Below are positions 33,101 to 43,059 of a DNA stretch of 64,000 nucleotides, in pieces (within the stretch, counting starts at the first letter, position 1; each line of letters opens with the position of its first letter). The translations under genes were made by a program, and so were the position numbers. Where the stretch lies: NCBI RefSeq assembly GCF_014529535.1, contig NW_023503572.1, positions 248,001 through 312,000 on the forward strand, read 5' to 3'. The notes under the pieces were generated by a model. The model ran no database searches, was not told where the DNA came from, and saw nothing but the letters and a program-made list of their open reading frames with translations. Source of the stretch: Bradysia coprophila (Eukaryota; Arthropoda; Insecta; Diptera; Sciaridae).

Positions 33101-36100
33101 GCAAACGGCAGCCGCCATTTTGAATTTTAGTAAAAATAAAATATCTTGAAAATGATAATTGCTGTCAAGAGGGAAACGGTTGTTATGCATGTGGGTCGGT
33201 TCTGGCAATATGGGATGTCTTGGTATTTCTAAACATAATTTTCATAGTAGACCTATTTTGAGCTATACACTAGCATAGGGTCCTACGTGTCTGGCGTGGC
33301 GATTTTAGAATTTGTATGGCTCACCACACAAATTCTACGCCGGTCACATCTCAGCCGTCATATTAGCAACTCTCTGTGGCCATACGAGCTAGTTTCTTAT
33401 GTTAATGTACTCATCATGTAGTTCGGCTCCTACACAATTCGGTTTTCTATCAACACTTACGGTAATCCCTGTTGTATGATTTCGATGCCATATCTACGCG
33501 GATTACTGTTGCCCTTGCAACGTTTCTCCTTTTCCATTTGTTGGAGAGTGTTACACAGCCATCCATCGAGTCGAAATCGATCTAAAGCATCTCGATACAA
33601 CTCATGAGCATAAGAATGAGAACATGTGGGAGTATAACAATGTGGTTGGTACTTTCCACCATTCACGTATAGGTCAAGAGATCCAATTGGCTTGTACATC
33701 CCTAGATGTAACAATAAAAAAATTAAATTGTCGTCGCATTATCGTCGCTCATTTCGTATGCATCCAAAAAAATGGTTTCTACCTAGCACTTCACCATTGG
33801 TATGAAAGGTTTCCACAAAGGTAGCATCAGTGTGGCATAGTCGACGAGGGCATTCATAACTTCCAATAAATAGATCAGCTGGGTCAAGTGCACTAATATG
33901 CCGTAATTTTATTGGATTTGGTCCACTCGAAGCCATATATTTCCCAGCAAAACCCGCAACATGTGCCCCCAAACTATGACCAACGATGTGAATGCTGTAC
34001 GGGTTCGCTATGAGCCCATTTCTAATTGCACCCATGATAAACTGTCCAATTGCACTGCCAACTGTTGGGGTTCTTTTCATGGCTCTATAATAGTTCCCAG
34101 TTGACGATCCAGCTGACCAATCAATTCCAATCAGGTTCATTTTTCTCCATAGATGGCTCCAGGCTACAATAAAGAGTGGTAGTATTTATGGGTGATACAC
34201 AATATGACCAATAATTGTTTGACATTTTATCTGTCAAATCAAACGATGAATATGATGTGTTCATCACTCATATTGTGTAGCACAGGTATTATATAACTGC
34301 GGAAAATTTGTTTTCTTCGAATGATTTGTGAATTATGAAAACCGACACGGCCACTATGATTCATGGACGAATTTTCAACTTGTCTGGCACGGCAAACCGT
34401 TTAATAAAACATAGCTAACGCCGACCCGTACGAAACACCTATTTGTATCAAAAGACTTTACTGTGAAACTCTTCATTTCTTTTACTTCATTCTCTACTGA
34501 AAAGCTATTCGCGCTTTAAAATCACTTGCATTATCCACTCTTTGCCTTGTTATCATATACAAATAAATTGCCGGAGGCAATATAGACAGCCCCGTACGAA
34601 GTCAACTTTCATAAATTCCTATTTAAACAGCTATATACCGCTATATTTACCTATATTTTCCTATAAATAAACATTTCACAGATGAATATGCTATTATATA
34701 GCTCTATATGCCTGTATATAGCTCAATATAGGTGAATATAGATATATATAGATGTCCATATGTGGAATGCCTGAAACACCCCACACACATAACAAATTAT
34801 TTCCATGTTAACAGAAACTCTCTAAGTACCATTTTCCCCAAGATATATCACTTTTATTAAAATCCAATATGGCCACCGGCAGCCATTTTGTTAGGAGACC
34901 GGAAATTTTACCGACGCTTTACATTCGTTAATACCTTTCAAACCAAAAAAATTCATGAAATTCGGTCAAAATTTACTCGAGATATTGACAAAATACTCCA
35001 CGTTCACTGTACGGCCGAGTAGCCAGATAAGAGCTCACTCCAAGAGACCTAGCTCACGCTCCGGAGAACATAATTTCAAAAACTTTTTTTCCCCTGATTG
35101 GTACGGTCAATGACTATCTAATAGAGCTAAAACAGACGAAATATGTTCAAATGTGGCCGAAAACTGAATTTGAATGTGGCAAAAACTGCTTGCCGCCCTG
35201 TGCCTGTTTCACACCAAGGGGTCTAACTCACGAGTCGGTCATCCGATTTCCATAAACTTTTTTTTTTGGTTGATCGGTATTGTAAATACCTTTTATTTGA
35301 CGTATCACTTACAAGTGTAACGTTTAAATGTCCGGAGATATCTTCGAAAAACCGTAAAGCACTTATTGGGCCACAGCTCGGGAGGGGTCGATCCAAAATC
35401 ACTCATCTTCGAACTTAGCCTGTCTTTTGACATTACCAAACGGGAAAAAAAAGAATTTTCAAAATCGGATGCGTTTTACTCAAGTTATCGTGCAGACAGG
35501 CAGACGGACAGACGGACATTTTTTTTCACTGATTTGGCATCTCTAGACAACCACAATAGGTTTCCCCTTACTCAGGGAGTCCAATTCGACGTGTTACAAA
35601 CGTATGCGTAAACCTATAAGACCCCAGTACTTCGTACGGGTCTAAAAAATTGTATTTCATTTTGACACCAAATTTGGATCTTCTACAATATGTGATGGGC
35701 AAAAAACATACTATACCACTTTAACGTAACGTATTTTGCTGCCTGTTCCATGCGAAAGTTGAGATTATTGAACACTCATAATTACCCCGTGCGAAGTTCA
35801 TAAATTTTCTATACAAAGATTTCCATTTTGCAACGACGCCCAATAGAGGGAGTTTTGCAATTAAAGTAACAATTTTACCACAGAGTAACACCCGAGAGGT
35901 GAAAAGACGCTGCACACGTTTTTGCGATCTTATCGCACTTTCTGTGAACTTATCTCAAAATCTGTGATCCCAAATTTTTGTGATTTTATCAACTGGCCGT
36001 ATGGATGTCGAATCGAAATCAGCGGCAGCTTTTCATCTCTCGAGCGTAACTCTATGACTTTTCCACGGAGTACACAATGCGATGACCTACCCCCTTGAAA

Positions 36101-36290
36101 TTCATTTAACAATTTATATCCAGACAACCATCCATGAACGACGAAAATTGTAGGTAAATTTTTATCGAATCCAGAAATTTCAGATAGCACCAAAAATGCA
36201 AAAAACAACTTTGCTTTCATCAAAAGCTAAAGCAGAAGCACGATCAGCACAATAATAGAATATAAGTACGAATAGGAATAATGATTTCAT
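30159..36290 (-). CDS. Pancreatic-type lipase with C-terminal extension, copy 2; signal exon frameshifted
   Basis: Exons are 36290-36091, 34163-33783, 33701-33461 and 30867-30159; introns are 1927, 81 and 2593 bp. Exons 2-4 are open with an intact triad (GHSLGAH, ALDPAD, CSHSYA) and the same ~215-residue extension ending KEKLEHK. Exon 1 is 35 bp shorter than in copy 1: the deletion follows FCIF and leads from the 36290 ATG to a stop after ~36 codons. An ATG at 36220 lies in the frame that joins exons 2-4 (486 residues). Its leader MKAKLFFAFLVLSEISG has a charged start and hydrophobic core, so it could act as a new signal peptide. A 3.65-kb insertion also splits the 5' flank. AATAAA is at 30055-30050. 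It is either a recent pseudogene or a rescued gene. Confidence 0.7.
31526..32370 (+). pseudogene. Decayed, intronless gene copy inside lipase copy 2 intron 3
   Basis: Consecutive frames with stops and shifts read as one protein: MLRFWEIFDTRNYMQTTISR, then KTYDAVQAALDYAL, MLRFCRKDN, LMVPALFIRQRNDQECYDFM, FLDVTDTD, LVDLIRKEAIDRNIVAKRDP, and near the end LIDPKDCLDA and YYEAYEETPDAIQMIKEM. No introns interrupt it, which suggests a processed copy. The order of motifs resembles a family of large uncharacterised proteins I associate mainly with fungi (some with MYND fingers), but this attribution is from memory and weak. Confidence 0.55.
32400..33450. other. Lipase 2 intron 3 remainder, element relics only
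   Basis: No gene-like frame. Around 33050-33110 (GTACGAGGCTTAGTCGCAGC) and 33180-33300 there are worn pieces of family B and family A elements. Another family A end (CCAGTACTTCGTGCGGGTCT) lies at ~31053-31072. Confidence 0.4.
34410..35643 (-). mobile_element. Family A Helentron-associated element, copy A2
   Basis: It has the same ends as A1: CATAGCTAACGCCGACCCG on the left and CAGTACTTCGTACGGGTCT on the right. The TATAGC tract, (GTCY)n as GACAGACGGACA at ~35490 and the core are all present. The left edge abuts an A run, as in the other copies. It lies in intron 1 of lipase copy 2. Confidence 0.8.
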
Positions 36291-36437
36291 GTTGTTTGTT
36301 CACTTTATATTGCTTGAAATAGAATGTTTAAGCTTCACCACAACTTATTCAATAATGTCCAAAATAGTGATCTGTAGGCATCTTTTAAGTAAATGATCTG
36401 AATCGTTATCACAGCAGAGCTGTTATGCATTATTCTT
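36291..36437 (-). promoter_or_regulatory. Proximal part of lipase copy 2 5' flank
   Basis: It is homologous to the first ~150 bases upstream of copies 1 and 3. Homology ends at ~36437 and resumes at ~40085, so 3.65 kb of mobile DNA separates it from the distal part. Confidence 0.5.
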
Positions 36438-36909
36438 ATGACTGTTAAGTCAAGGGTCTTATATCAGAAAATACGTCTTGAAGTTCACTATGATCGATTT
36501 TGTGAAATGTTAGCTGAAAACGGAAAATACTGCAACGCATGTACGATAACATGAGTAATTCTGAACCTGGGAGGTGCGGGAAATTATTAAAAAAAGCTAG
36601 CCTTTCGTTTATTTTTCTAGTGTTTATAGTGTCAACACTAGACAACAACCCATAGAATTTGTAATGTTATCAAAGTTCTTCAGTTTGATAGTTCTTGACA
36701 AGATATTTCTAGTGAGCACTCATGACACCAAATGTGAGCTATATCAAAGAAAACTGTTAGATTTTTTCCACGTTTGTTTTCAGTTTGACAGATTTTGACG
36801 TGACCTTTCCATATTGCCCACAGGAAGTTCATGAAATAAATTGAATTGAATTTATTGACACCGCCAAAGACTGGCTGAATATTATAGTGTTCCATTTCGG
36901 AGATGGTTC

Positions 36910-38972
36910 AAGTTTGTACCACGGCATCGGTTGTTCAATATGACTACCCGGAGGGTTCATGTCGGTACATACAAAATATGTAACATTTTTCTTCGTTGAA
37001 CAGAAGCCGATTTGCTGCGTTCCAACTAATTACATTGTCAATATCTCGCCGCATTCTACGAATGTCATAGTGGTCGAAAATTATTGACGCCAATTTTATA
37101 TCGTCAGCAATCAGTCACTGATTTCACTTGCAAATATGCTGGACCTATGGTTCTTTTTCTAATCGGTATCCCACAAAAACCTCAAAGAGAAAAAGGTGAC
37201 GCTAGTGTAGTAAAAATTAAACTTCCAAAACATTTGATATCGGTTTTGGTGACGCATTCTGCGCCTCAACGTAATCAATTTTCACCAAGAAAATTTTAAC
37301 AAGAAAATATGTCAACGAGAAGTTTACCGATGAGATTTTACAACGAAAGTTTTACAAAAAAAATGCGTCACAAAGTGGCAGATGATTATTGTCGTATGAG
37401 GGGTTTCCTCAGGCCTAAATACAATAAATACAAAAAATTCAAAGAATTTCCAAGATGGCTGCTTTCCACCATTTTGTTGGACATTCTAACCCTAAAACAA
37501 ATTCCACATTGAAACCTGAAATTCCAAAATGATCCAAAAATTTTGGGAACAAACAAATTTTTCAAATTCATAATTTCGCGCACATTTTATATGAAGCACG
37601 GCAACACTGATCTACTACACAATAATTATAATAGAAATGTAGCTGTCATATTTTTGTCATATGAATGAAATAATGGCTTTCATATAAGTGTGTTTTAAGT
37701 GTGTTTTTTGGAAATGTGCATGAAGATGTTTTAATTAAATTTACAGAAATTAAGTAAAGAACTTCAATAAAATTTATTGATTTGCCGATGAAAAAGTGTT
37801 AATATTGAATTAATATAAGTTTTAGCAAAAGTGCGAGCGCAGTTTTTGCAAACAGATGTAGTGGTTCGATACGTATATCAAACCCACATGAAACATTTCT
37901 ATTAACTCGAATATGGAGAATGTGCTGAAAATGTGTGAAGATGCTTCATTTCAAGCGGTTTTCAAGTGGTGTTTTCTCCGGATGTGGACCACCGTTTTTA
38001 ATGATCTATAGCTCATTGAACTCGTATTGACGAGCACTTTCGTTTGAACATATTTTTTTTTTTGATTTGGTTCAGTATGGAAAAGTTAAAATGTTCGCCT
38101 ATATATAGGTTCCTTAGTCTCCCATTGGTTGTTTTCTTTTCTTAGGGAGTCGACTAGCGTCACGAACCTCCGCTATCGCTTCGGTTCATGATCGATTAGG
38201 TTATTTAGGTCTCACGACTTTATAAATGGTCTCACGACTTTAAAAAGTGGTCTCACGACTTAACTCCGAGTCTTATCGACTTGTGACGAATCGAGCCAGT
38301 CTGGTCGACTGGCTCCCGCTAACCACTAACCGTTCATTTCCAGGTGGCTCAGAAAACGACCTATTGACGACTTTCTGGTTATTGGTCAAACGAAACGTGA
38401 CTCACTCCTATGTGATGTTGGTGAATGTTTTTATTTATGTTTTTGTTCTATTTTTTTTATTCAACTTGACATGTATAATCTTTTTCTGTTCTTTTATTGT
38501 AAAATTAAAAATGCAAGTAGTCAGGGGGCGGATGCCATTGACGAAATAAATAAATAAATAAATAAAAAAAAGAGCAAAGAGTAGAGTGTGCGCGAACTGC
38601 ACTACATCAACAATGTTGTTAATGAACACGATTAACATAATCGTACTTCCAGGCGGCACGCCAGATGGTGACCCGTACAATCTCGATACGAAGTTGCCAA
38701 TTTGAACGTAGTTCGTCCTACCGATCAGTTATTGCAGTTTTTCTCCCGATTGCAAAACTAGCTAACTTGGTAATCAGCAAGTATATTACCAATTTGTCGA
38801 TAACCCGAGCAGATTCGTCACGACTGATCTTTTGTCCCTGAATCCATGCTGAGCACAGTTGAGGCTGGATTTTTCCTCATCATCGTTTGAATGGCAACAA
38901 CTCTGTAGTTCCCAATATTCGATTTGTCACCTTTCTTATGGACCGGAACTACTCGCGACCTTTTCGCTGTGG
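36910..38972 (-). pseudogene. Non-LTR reverse transcriptase relic, split by a later insertion
   Basis: On the minus strand 38972-38573 reads RVVPVHKKGDKSNIGNYRVV (RT motif 1) and later SGVPPGSTIMLIVFINNIVD (motif B), ending ..HTLLFA. After a 1.46-kb insertion, 37105-36910 continues ADDIKLA..(R)RDIDNVISWN..NEEKC. Removing the insertion restores the catalytic LLFADDIKL in frame. Several stops and shifts make it inactive. Its type (KKGDKxxxxNYR, FADD) fits jockey/CR1-like LINEs. Confidence 0.65.
37111..38572 (+). mobile_element. Retroposon insertion with (AAAT)n tail and 5-bp target duplication
   Basis: This 1462-bp block ends in about six AAAT/AATA repeats (38544-38568). AGCAA flanks it at 37106-37110 and 38573-38577, and its removal restores the RT reading frame. 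No convincing protein is encoded. Short direct repeats of TCTCACGACTT occur at about 38210-38260. It could be a long SINE or the decayed 3' part of a LINE, possibly more than one insertion. Confidence 0.55.
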
Positions 38973-39353
38973 CTGCTACTGGGCCCTAAGTGTTTTTTGC
39001 ACATAAATCGAGTAAATCTCATCTGATTTTGCTGGTTTTTACTTAATTTGAGAGGTAATTGAATACCGAATAGGAAATTGGCAAAAAAATTTGGGTTCCT
39101 AAAATTACCTCGTAAATTTTTGTTTTCCATGAGAGGTACTTCGTACGCGCTTTAGTAATTGCGCCAAGCGCAATTTTAAAGATGAACGCTTTCAGTAAAT
39201 TTGGGCTAGGAAAAAGGGACGCATAAGGGATACAGAAGTATTGGGGCTACGGGCGTATTAGGGCTGAGGACGTATTGTGGTAACGGACGAAATAGATTTA
39301 CGGGTCGTACGGGGCTCAGTCAAAGCAAACGCTCCGACTGTTCTGATGCCTTG
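38973..39353 (+). mobile_element. Family B element, distal-end fragment
   Basis: It carries half a ~144-bp unit (GGGCCCTAAGTGTTTTTTGC), a variant of the GCGCAAT palindromic block (39156-39176) and GTACGGGGCT. It ends GCTCCGACTGTTCTGATGCC-TTG just before a T run. The left part is truncated at the RT relic. Confidence 0.65.
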
Positions 39354-40035
39354 TTTTTATTGCGGATTCGTTATCTATGCTTTGTCCTTACCATCTACTT
39401 CCAATTCAACATGTTACAAACAGCATAGGCCCCCAGTATTTTGTACGGGGCTAAAAATGTCCCTCCGTCTCCGTCCGTCAGTGACCCCTCTAGCTTGAGT
39501 AAATCACAACTTTTTTTAAAAATTCATTTTTTTTCGATTAGAATGGACAAAAGTAAGGTCAAGTTCGAAAATGGGCATGGTAGGGCCGGCCCTTCCAGAG
39601 CTAGGGCCTTATAGGTGGTTTTCAGACTTTCGACGATATCTACCGAAATACGCACGCAATGGCTGCTTGTGATATATCAAATGAAAGGCATTGACGAGTA
39701 GAACAATGTTGCTGAACATTGTTTTTGGGTAAGATGCGACGTGGGCTTGTTGGGAGGGCTCTAAGGTCGTTACTCGGCCCTAAGTGTTTTTTGCACATAA
39801 ATCGAGTAAATCTCATCCGATTTTGCTAGTTTTTGTTTCGTTTGAGAGATAATTGAATGCCAAATAGAATGATGGCAAAAAAAGTTTCAAATTTGGGCCC
39901 TTCGACTAAGGCCGCTTTGTGGCCCTTCGTTTGACAGATAATTCAATACCGAATGAAAATTGTTAAAAAAGTTGTAAATTCGGATTACTAATTACTAATT
40001 ACATCGTAAACTTTTGTTTTATACTTTACAAATGC
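39354..40035. mobile_element. Two joined family B pieces (nested insertion)
   Basis: 39354-39452 is the hairpin module in reverse, from TTTTTATTGCGGATTCG to GTACGGGGCT. 39453 onward is forward element sequence starting AAAAATGTCCCTCCGTC, then GACCCCTCTAGCTTGAGTAA and the ~144-bp unit. The junctions in A/T runs repeat the pattern seen at 54.67 and 56.36 kb. Confidence 0.6.
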
Positions 40036-40084
40036 AGAAAACAAGTCAAAGGACCTGATCCACCCAAGTGGTAGAGCCTAGTAC

Positions 40085-40318
40085 AACCTCTTAGCGAAAA
40101 CAATTTCCAGCACAAATTTGATTCATTCATTCACAAAAACAAATTTCAGGAAAACGAACAAAACTGAGTTGACCTTTTGCTCCGTTATATCAACAAAATT
40201 CGTCGAAAATTTTTCTTTTCTCAGCTTTTATTATTGGAAAATGATAAAATGTAGGCGAAAATCAAAATCGATTAATCAAAAGTGTAACATTGTTGCATCA
40301 TCAGTCTACTTATAAAGT
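40085..40318 (-). promoter_or_regulatory. Distal part of the duplicated lipase 5' flank (copy 2)
   Basis: It matches 25196-25420 upstream of copy 1, including the CTTATAAA box (40309-40316, reading TTTATAAG toward the gene). In copy 2 it now lies 4 kb from the ATG because of the insertion ending at ~40084. Confidence 0.55.
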
Positions 40319-40414
40319 TTTATTGTATTTTTGTATTGTGCAATATTAATAACAGTTTCACTGATTAAAACTTTAACGAAACTTAGTATTTATAAAATGA
40401 AACTCGATTGAAAA

Positions 40415-41352
40415 CATAGCTAACGCCGACCCGTACGAAACACCTATTCGTATCAAAAGCCTTTAATGTGAAACTCTTCATTTCTCTTACTTCATTTTCT
40501 TCTCTGCTGAAAAACTATTCTCCCTTTAAAATCACTTACATTATCCACTCTTTGCCTTGTTATCATATACAACTAAATTGCCGGAGGCAATATAGACAGC
40601 CCCGTACGAAGACAAATTTCATAAATTCCTATTTAAACAGCTATATACCGCTATATTTAACTATATTTCACTATAAATAAACATTTCACAGATAAATATA
40701 TGCTATTATATAGCTCTATATGCCTGTATATAGCTCAATATAGCTGTATATAGGTATATATAGATGTCCGTATATGGAATCCCTGAAACCCCACACACAT
40801 AACAAATTATTTCCATGTTAACAGAAACTCTCTAAGTATCATTTTTCCCAAGATATTTCTATTTTACTAAAATCCAATATGGCCGCCGGCAGCCATTTTG
40901 TTAGGAGACCGGAAATAGTACCGACGCTTTACATTCGTTAATACCTTTCAAACAAAAAAAAATTCATGAAATTCGGTCAAAATTTACTCGAGATATTGTC
41001 AAAATACACCACGTTCACTGTACTTCCGAGTAGCCAGATAAGAGCTCACTCCAAGAGACCTAGCTCACGCTCCGGAGAACATAATTTCATAAACTTTGTC
41101 GATCGGTATTGTAAATACCTTTTATTTGACGTATCACTGACAAGTTTAACGTTTAAATGTCCGGAGATATCTTCGAAAAACCGTAAAGCTCTTATTGGGC
41201 CACAGCTCGGGAGGGGTCGATCCAAAATCACTCATCTTCGAACTTAGCCTGTCTTTTGACATTACCAAACGGGAAAAAAAAGAATTTTCAAAATCGGATG
41301 CGTTTTACTCAAGTTGTCGTGCAGACAGACAGACGGACAGACGGACATTTTT
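40415..41352 (-). mobile_element. Family A element, copy A3 (internally deleted, truncated)
   Basis: It is almost identical to A1 from CATAGCTAACGCC onward, but lacks ~160 bases near 41092 (joined at ATAA) and stops after GACGGACATTTTT, where A4 begins. The hairpin module of A3 is absent. Confidence 0.75.
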
Positions 41353-42575
41353 AGACCCGTACGAAGTACTGGGGTCTTATAGGTTTACGCATACGTTTGT
41401 AACACGTCGAATTGGACCCCCTGAGTAAGGGGAAACCTATTGTGGTTGTCTAGAGATGCCAAATCCGCGAAAAAAAATGTCCGTCTGTCCGTCTGTCTGT
41501 CTGCACGATAACTTGAGTAAAACGCATCCGATTTTGAAAATTCTTTTTTTTCCCGTTTGGTAATGTCAAAAGACAGGATAAGTTCGAAGATGAGTGATTT
41601 TGGATCGACCCCTCCCGAGCTGTGGCCCAATAAGTGCTTTACGGTTTTTCGAAGATATCTCCGGACATTTATACGGTAAACTTGTAAGTGATACGTCAAA
41701 TAAAAGGTATTTACAATACCGATCGACAAAAAAAAAGTTTATGGAAATCGGATGACCGACTCGTGAGTTAGACCCCTTGGTGTGGAACAGGCACAGGGCG
41801 GCAAGCAGTTTTTGCTTGTAGGTCGGCCACATTTGAACATATTTCGTCTGTTTTAGCTTTATTAGATAGGTATTGACCGTACCAATCAGGGAAATTTTTT
41901 TTTATGAAATTATGTTCTCCGGAGAGTGAGCTAGGTTTCTTGGAGTGATCTCTTATCTGGCTACTCGGCCGTACAGTGAACGTGGTGTATTTTGACAATA
42001 TCTCGAGTAAATTTTGACCGAATTTCATGATTTTTTTTTTGTTTGAAAGGTATTAACGAATGTAAAGCGTCGGTACTATTTTCGGTTTCCTAACAAAATG
42101 GCTGCCGGCGGCCATATTGGATTTTATTAAAAGTGATATAAAGTGGGAAAAATGATGCTTAGAGAGTTTCTGTTAACATGGAAATAATGTGTTAAGTGTG
42201 AGGGGTTTCAGGGATTCCATATATCCATCTATATATACCTAGATACAGCTATATTGAGCTATATACAGGCATATAGAGCTATATAATAGCATATTCCTCT
42301 GTGAAATGTTTATTTACAGTGAAATATAGGTAAATATAGCGGTATATAGCTGTTTAAATAGGAATTTATGAAATTTGACTTCGTACGGGGCTGTCTATAT
42401 TGCCTCCGGCAATTTAATTGTATATGATAACAAGGCAAAGAGTGGATAATGTAAGTGATTTAAAAGGAAGAATAGTTTTTCAGCAGAGAAGAAAATGAAG
42501 TAAGAGAAATGAAGAGTTTCACATTAAAAGCTTTTGATACGAATAGGTGTTTCGTACGGGTCGGCGTAAGCTATG
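41353..42575 (+). mobile_element. Family A element, copy A4, opposite orientation
   Basis: It starts at the hairpin AGACCCGTACGAAGTACT-GGGGTCT directly after A3's T run, keeps the core GTTTGTAACACGTCGAATTG and (GTCY)n at ~41479-41504, and ends TCGTACGGGTCGGCG-TAAGCTATG followed by TTT. Back to back with A3 it forms a ~2-kb palindrome between lipase copies 2 and 3. Confidence 0.8.
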
Positions 42576-42664
42576 TTTATAGTTACACAGGGTAAATAGT
42601 GTTACCCTCACTATTTATGTAACCGATGGAAAGAAAGTTTTATGTAAAATAATCCATGTTGCCA

Positions 42665-43059
42665 AAACCGAAGAATTGAAACACTTTATAAGTAGACTGA
42701 TGATGCAACAATGTTACACTTTTGATTAACAGATTTTAGGTTTCGCTTACATTTTATCATTTTCCAATAATAAAAGCTGAGAAAAGAAAAATCTTCGACG
42801 AATTTTGTTGATATAACGGAGCAAAGGTTAACGCAGTGTTGCTCATTTTGCTGAAACTTGTTTTTATGAGTAAATGAACCGAATTTGTGCTGGAAATTGT
42901 GTTTGCTCCCTAATGCTTAACAACTCTGCTGTGATAACGATTCAGATCATTTATAAGGTCCCGACAGATCAGTATTTTTGACATTGTTGAATAAATTGTG
43001 GTGTAGCTTAAACACTCGGCCGAGTTTCTATTTCAAGCAATATAAAGTGAACAAACAAT
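42665..43059 (+). promoter_or_regulatory. Conserved 5' flank of lipase copy 3
   Basis: It includes the shared TTTATAAG box at 42685-42692, TGATGCAACAATGTTACACT just after it, and the block ending CAATATAAAGTGAACAAACA before the ATG. It is homologous to the flanks of copies 1 and 2. Confidence 0.5.
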
